A DNA stretch of 11,968 nt from JBLNDG01 sp050261415 (GTDB lineage: Bacteria; Bacillota; Clostridia; Lutisporales; Lutisporaceae): NCBI GenBank assembly GCA_050261415.1, contig JBLNDG010000148.1, positions 1 through 11,968 of the forward strand, in the 5' to 3' direction. Below are positions 11,247-11,968 of the stretch, piece after piece (positions within the stretch are counted from its first letter, which is position 1; the number at the start of each line of letters is the position of its first letter). The notes beneath the pieces were generated by a model. That model searched no databases. It was given only the letters and a program-made list of their open reading frames with translations, and had not been told where the DNA came from. The translations under genes were made by a program, and so were the position numbers.

Positions 11247-11968
11247 ATGAGCAGTGAAATAGTAGAAAAGTATTTTATATTCAACAACAATATCTTGGGT
11301 GCGGATGAAACCGACAAGCTTCCGTTAAGAAGCTCGGGTTCCATTTACGAGGTAATCAGGGTTATATCCGGCGTACCTTTGTTTCTTGAGAAGCATATTG
11401 ATAGGCTGGAAGCTTCTGCAGGTCTTCTTGGCCATTCGGTGCAGCCGTTGGTAGAACGTATAAAAGCTGCTATTAAGGAATTAATCGAAATAAACAATAA
11501 ACCCGGGAAGAATATTAAGATAATAGTAAGCAATCTGAGCAGCAAAGCTCCGGACTATGTCGTATTTTTTATAGAAAGCAGCTATCCGGAGCAAAAGGAC
11601 TATCAAAGCGGAGTGCCCACAGTTCTCTACAAGGCTGAAAGGAACAATCCGAATGCAAAGGTTGTTAATTTAAGCTTTAAAGAGGGTGTTGCCTCTGTAT
11701 TAAAAGAGACAAACGCATATGAAGCCCTGCTTGTAAACGAAAACAATGAAATAACCGAAGGAAGCAGGTCCAACGTGTTTTTTGTAAAAGGGGAGAGTAT
11801 ATATACCTCGCCTAAGGGCGCCGTCCTGGTCGGAATAACAAGGGTGAGCGTATTTGAATTGTGCAGCAGGTTAAATATAAATATCATTGAAAGACCTATA
11901 GATGTAGCTTTCCTCAATGAAATTGACGGGCTTTTCATGACAGGCACATCACCAAAGATACTTCCTAT
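11247..11968 (+). CDS. Class IV PLP-dependent aminotransferase (3' end outside window)
   Basis: The frame is open from ATG 11247 to the window end (about 240 codons), so the C-terminus is missing. AAAGGGG lies about 9 nt before the ATG. The fold-type IV family (branched-chain aminotransferase, D-amino acid aminotransferase, aminodeoxychorismate lyase) is shown by SGSIYEVIRVISGVPLFLEKHIDRL (residues 30-54), the lysine K138 in NPNAKVVN that should form the PLP Schiff base, YEALLVNENNEITEGSRSNVFFV (about 157-179), and VGITRVSVFELC near the phosphate-binding loop. The FMTGTSPKILP segment just before the window edge is also typical. The exact substrate cannot be fixed without the rest and the neighbours; branched-chain aminotransferase is the commonest annotation of such proteins, but the lineage is broad. 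Confidence 0.88.
   Translation, partial: MSSEIVEKYFIFNNNILGADETDKLPLRSSGSIYEVIRVISGVPLFLEKHIDRLEASAGLLGHSVQPLVERIKAAIKELIEINNKPGKNIKIIVSNLSSKAPDYVVFFIESSYPEQKDYQSGVPTVLYKAERNNPNAKVVNLSFKEGVASVLKETNAYEALLVNENNEITEGSRSNVFFVKGESIYTSPKGAVLVGITRVSVFELCSRLNINIIERPIDVAFLNEIDGLFMTGTSPKILP

Overview
This window looks like chromosomal sequence from a low-GC Firmicute, most likely a member of the Clostridia. The clues are AT-rich intergenic DNA, strong AGGAGG-type ribosome binding sites, many GTG/TTG starts and frequent AGA/AGG codons. A cellulolytic relative (Ruminiclostridium/Hungateiclostridium-like) is a guess from the gene content, not something the sequence proves. There is no prophage, CRISPR array, transposase, rRNA or tRNA. 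It holds eleven protein genes (two cut by the window edges), one probable structured RNA, and several intergenic repeats and operators.

Left part (1-2.5 kb): the 3' end of an unrecognised protein made of degenerate 54-56 residue repeats; an RMD1/DUF155 membrane-anchored protein; then, on the minus strand, a 58-residue hydrophobic protein and a DUF402 protein. The gap that follows holds a strong candidate for 6S RNA (about 2837-3036) ending in a textbook terminator.

Central part (3.07-7.1 kb): a LacI/MalR-like repressor gene lies downstream of a CPBP (CAAX-type) membrane protease gene on the minus strand. The protease gene is divergent from a short alpha-glucan phosphorylase gene. Both divergent promoters can be read clearly, and each carries a CG-centred LacI-type operator: one over the -35 of the phosphorylase promoter, the other just downstream of the start point of the protease-lacI promoter. 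The simplest model is one repressor controlling its own operon and alpha-glucan phosphorolysis.

Right part (7.1-12 kb): convergent housekeeping and accessory genes, namely free methionine-(R)-sulfoxide reductase (minus), 3-methyladenine DNA glycosylase (plus), an orphan L-fucose/L-arabinose isomerase-like protein (minus), MgtC/SapB (minus), and the start of a class IV PLP aminotransferase (plus). The intergenic DNA here is unusual. A 130-bp imperfect inverted repeat with CCGTG-rich arms abuts one copy of a ~50-bp palindromic repeat, and a second copy of that repeat lies 3.2 kb away, just before the aminotransferase. The isomerase gene has a long leader with a promoter-overlapping palindrome, a Shine-Dalgarno for a 7-9 codon peptide, and a hairpin.
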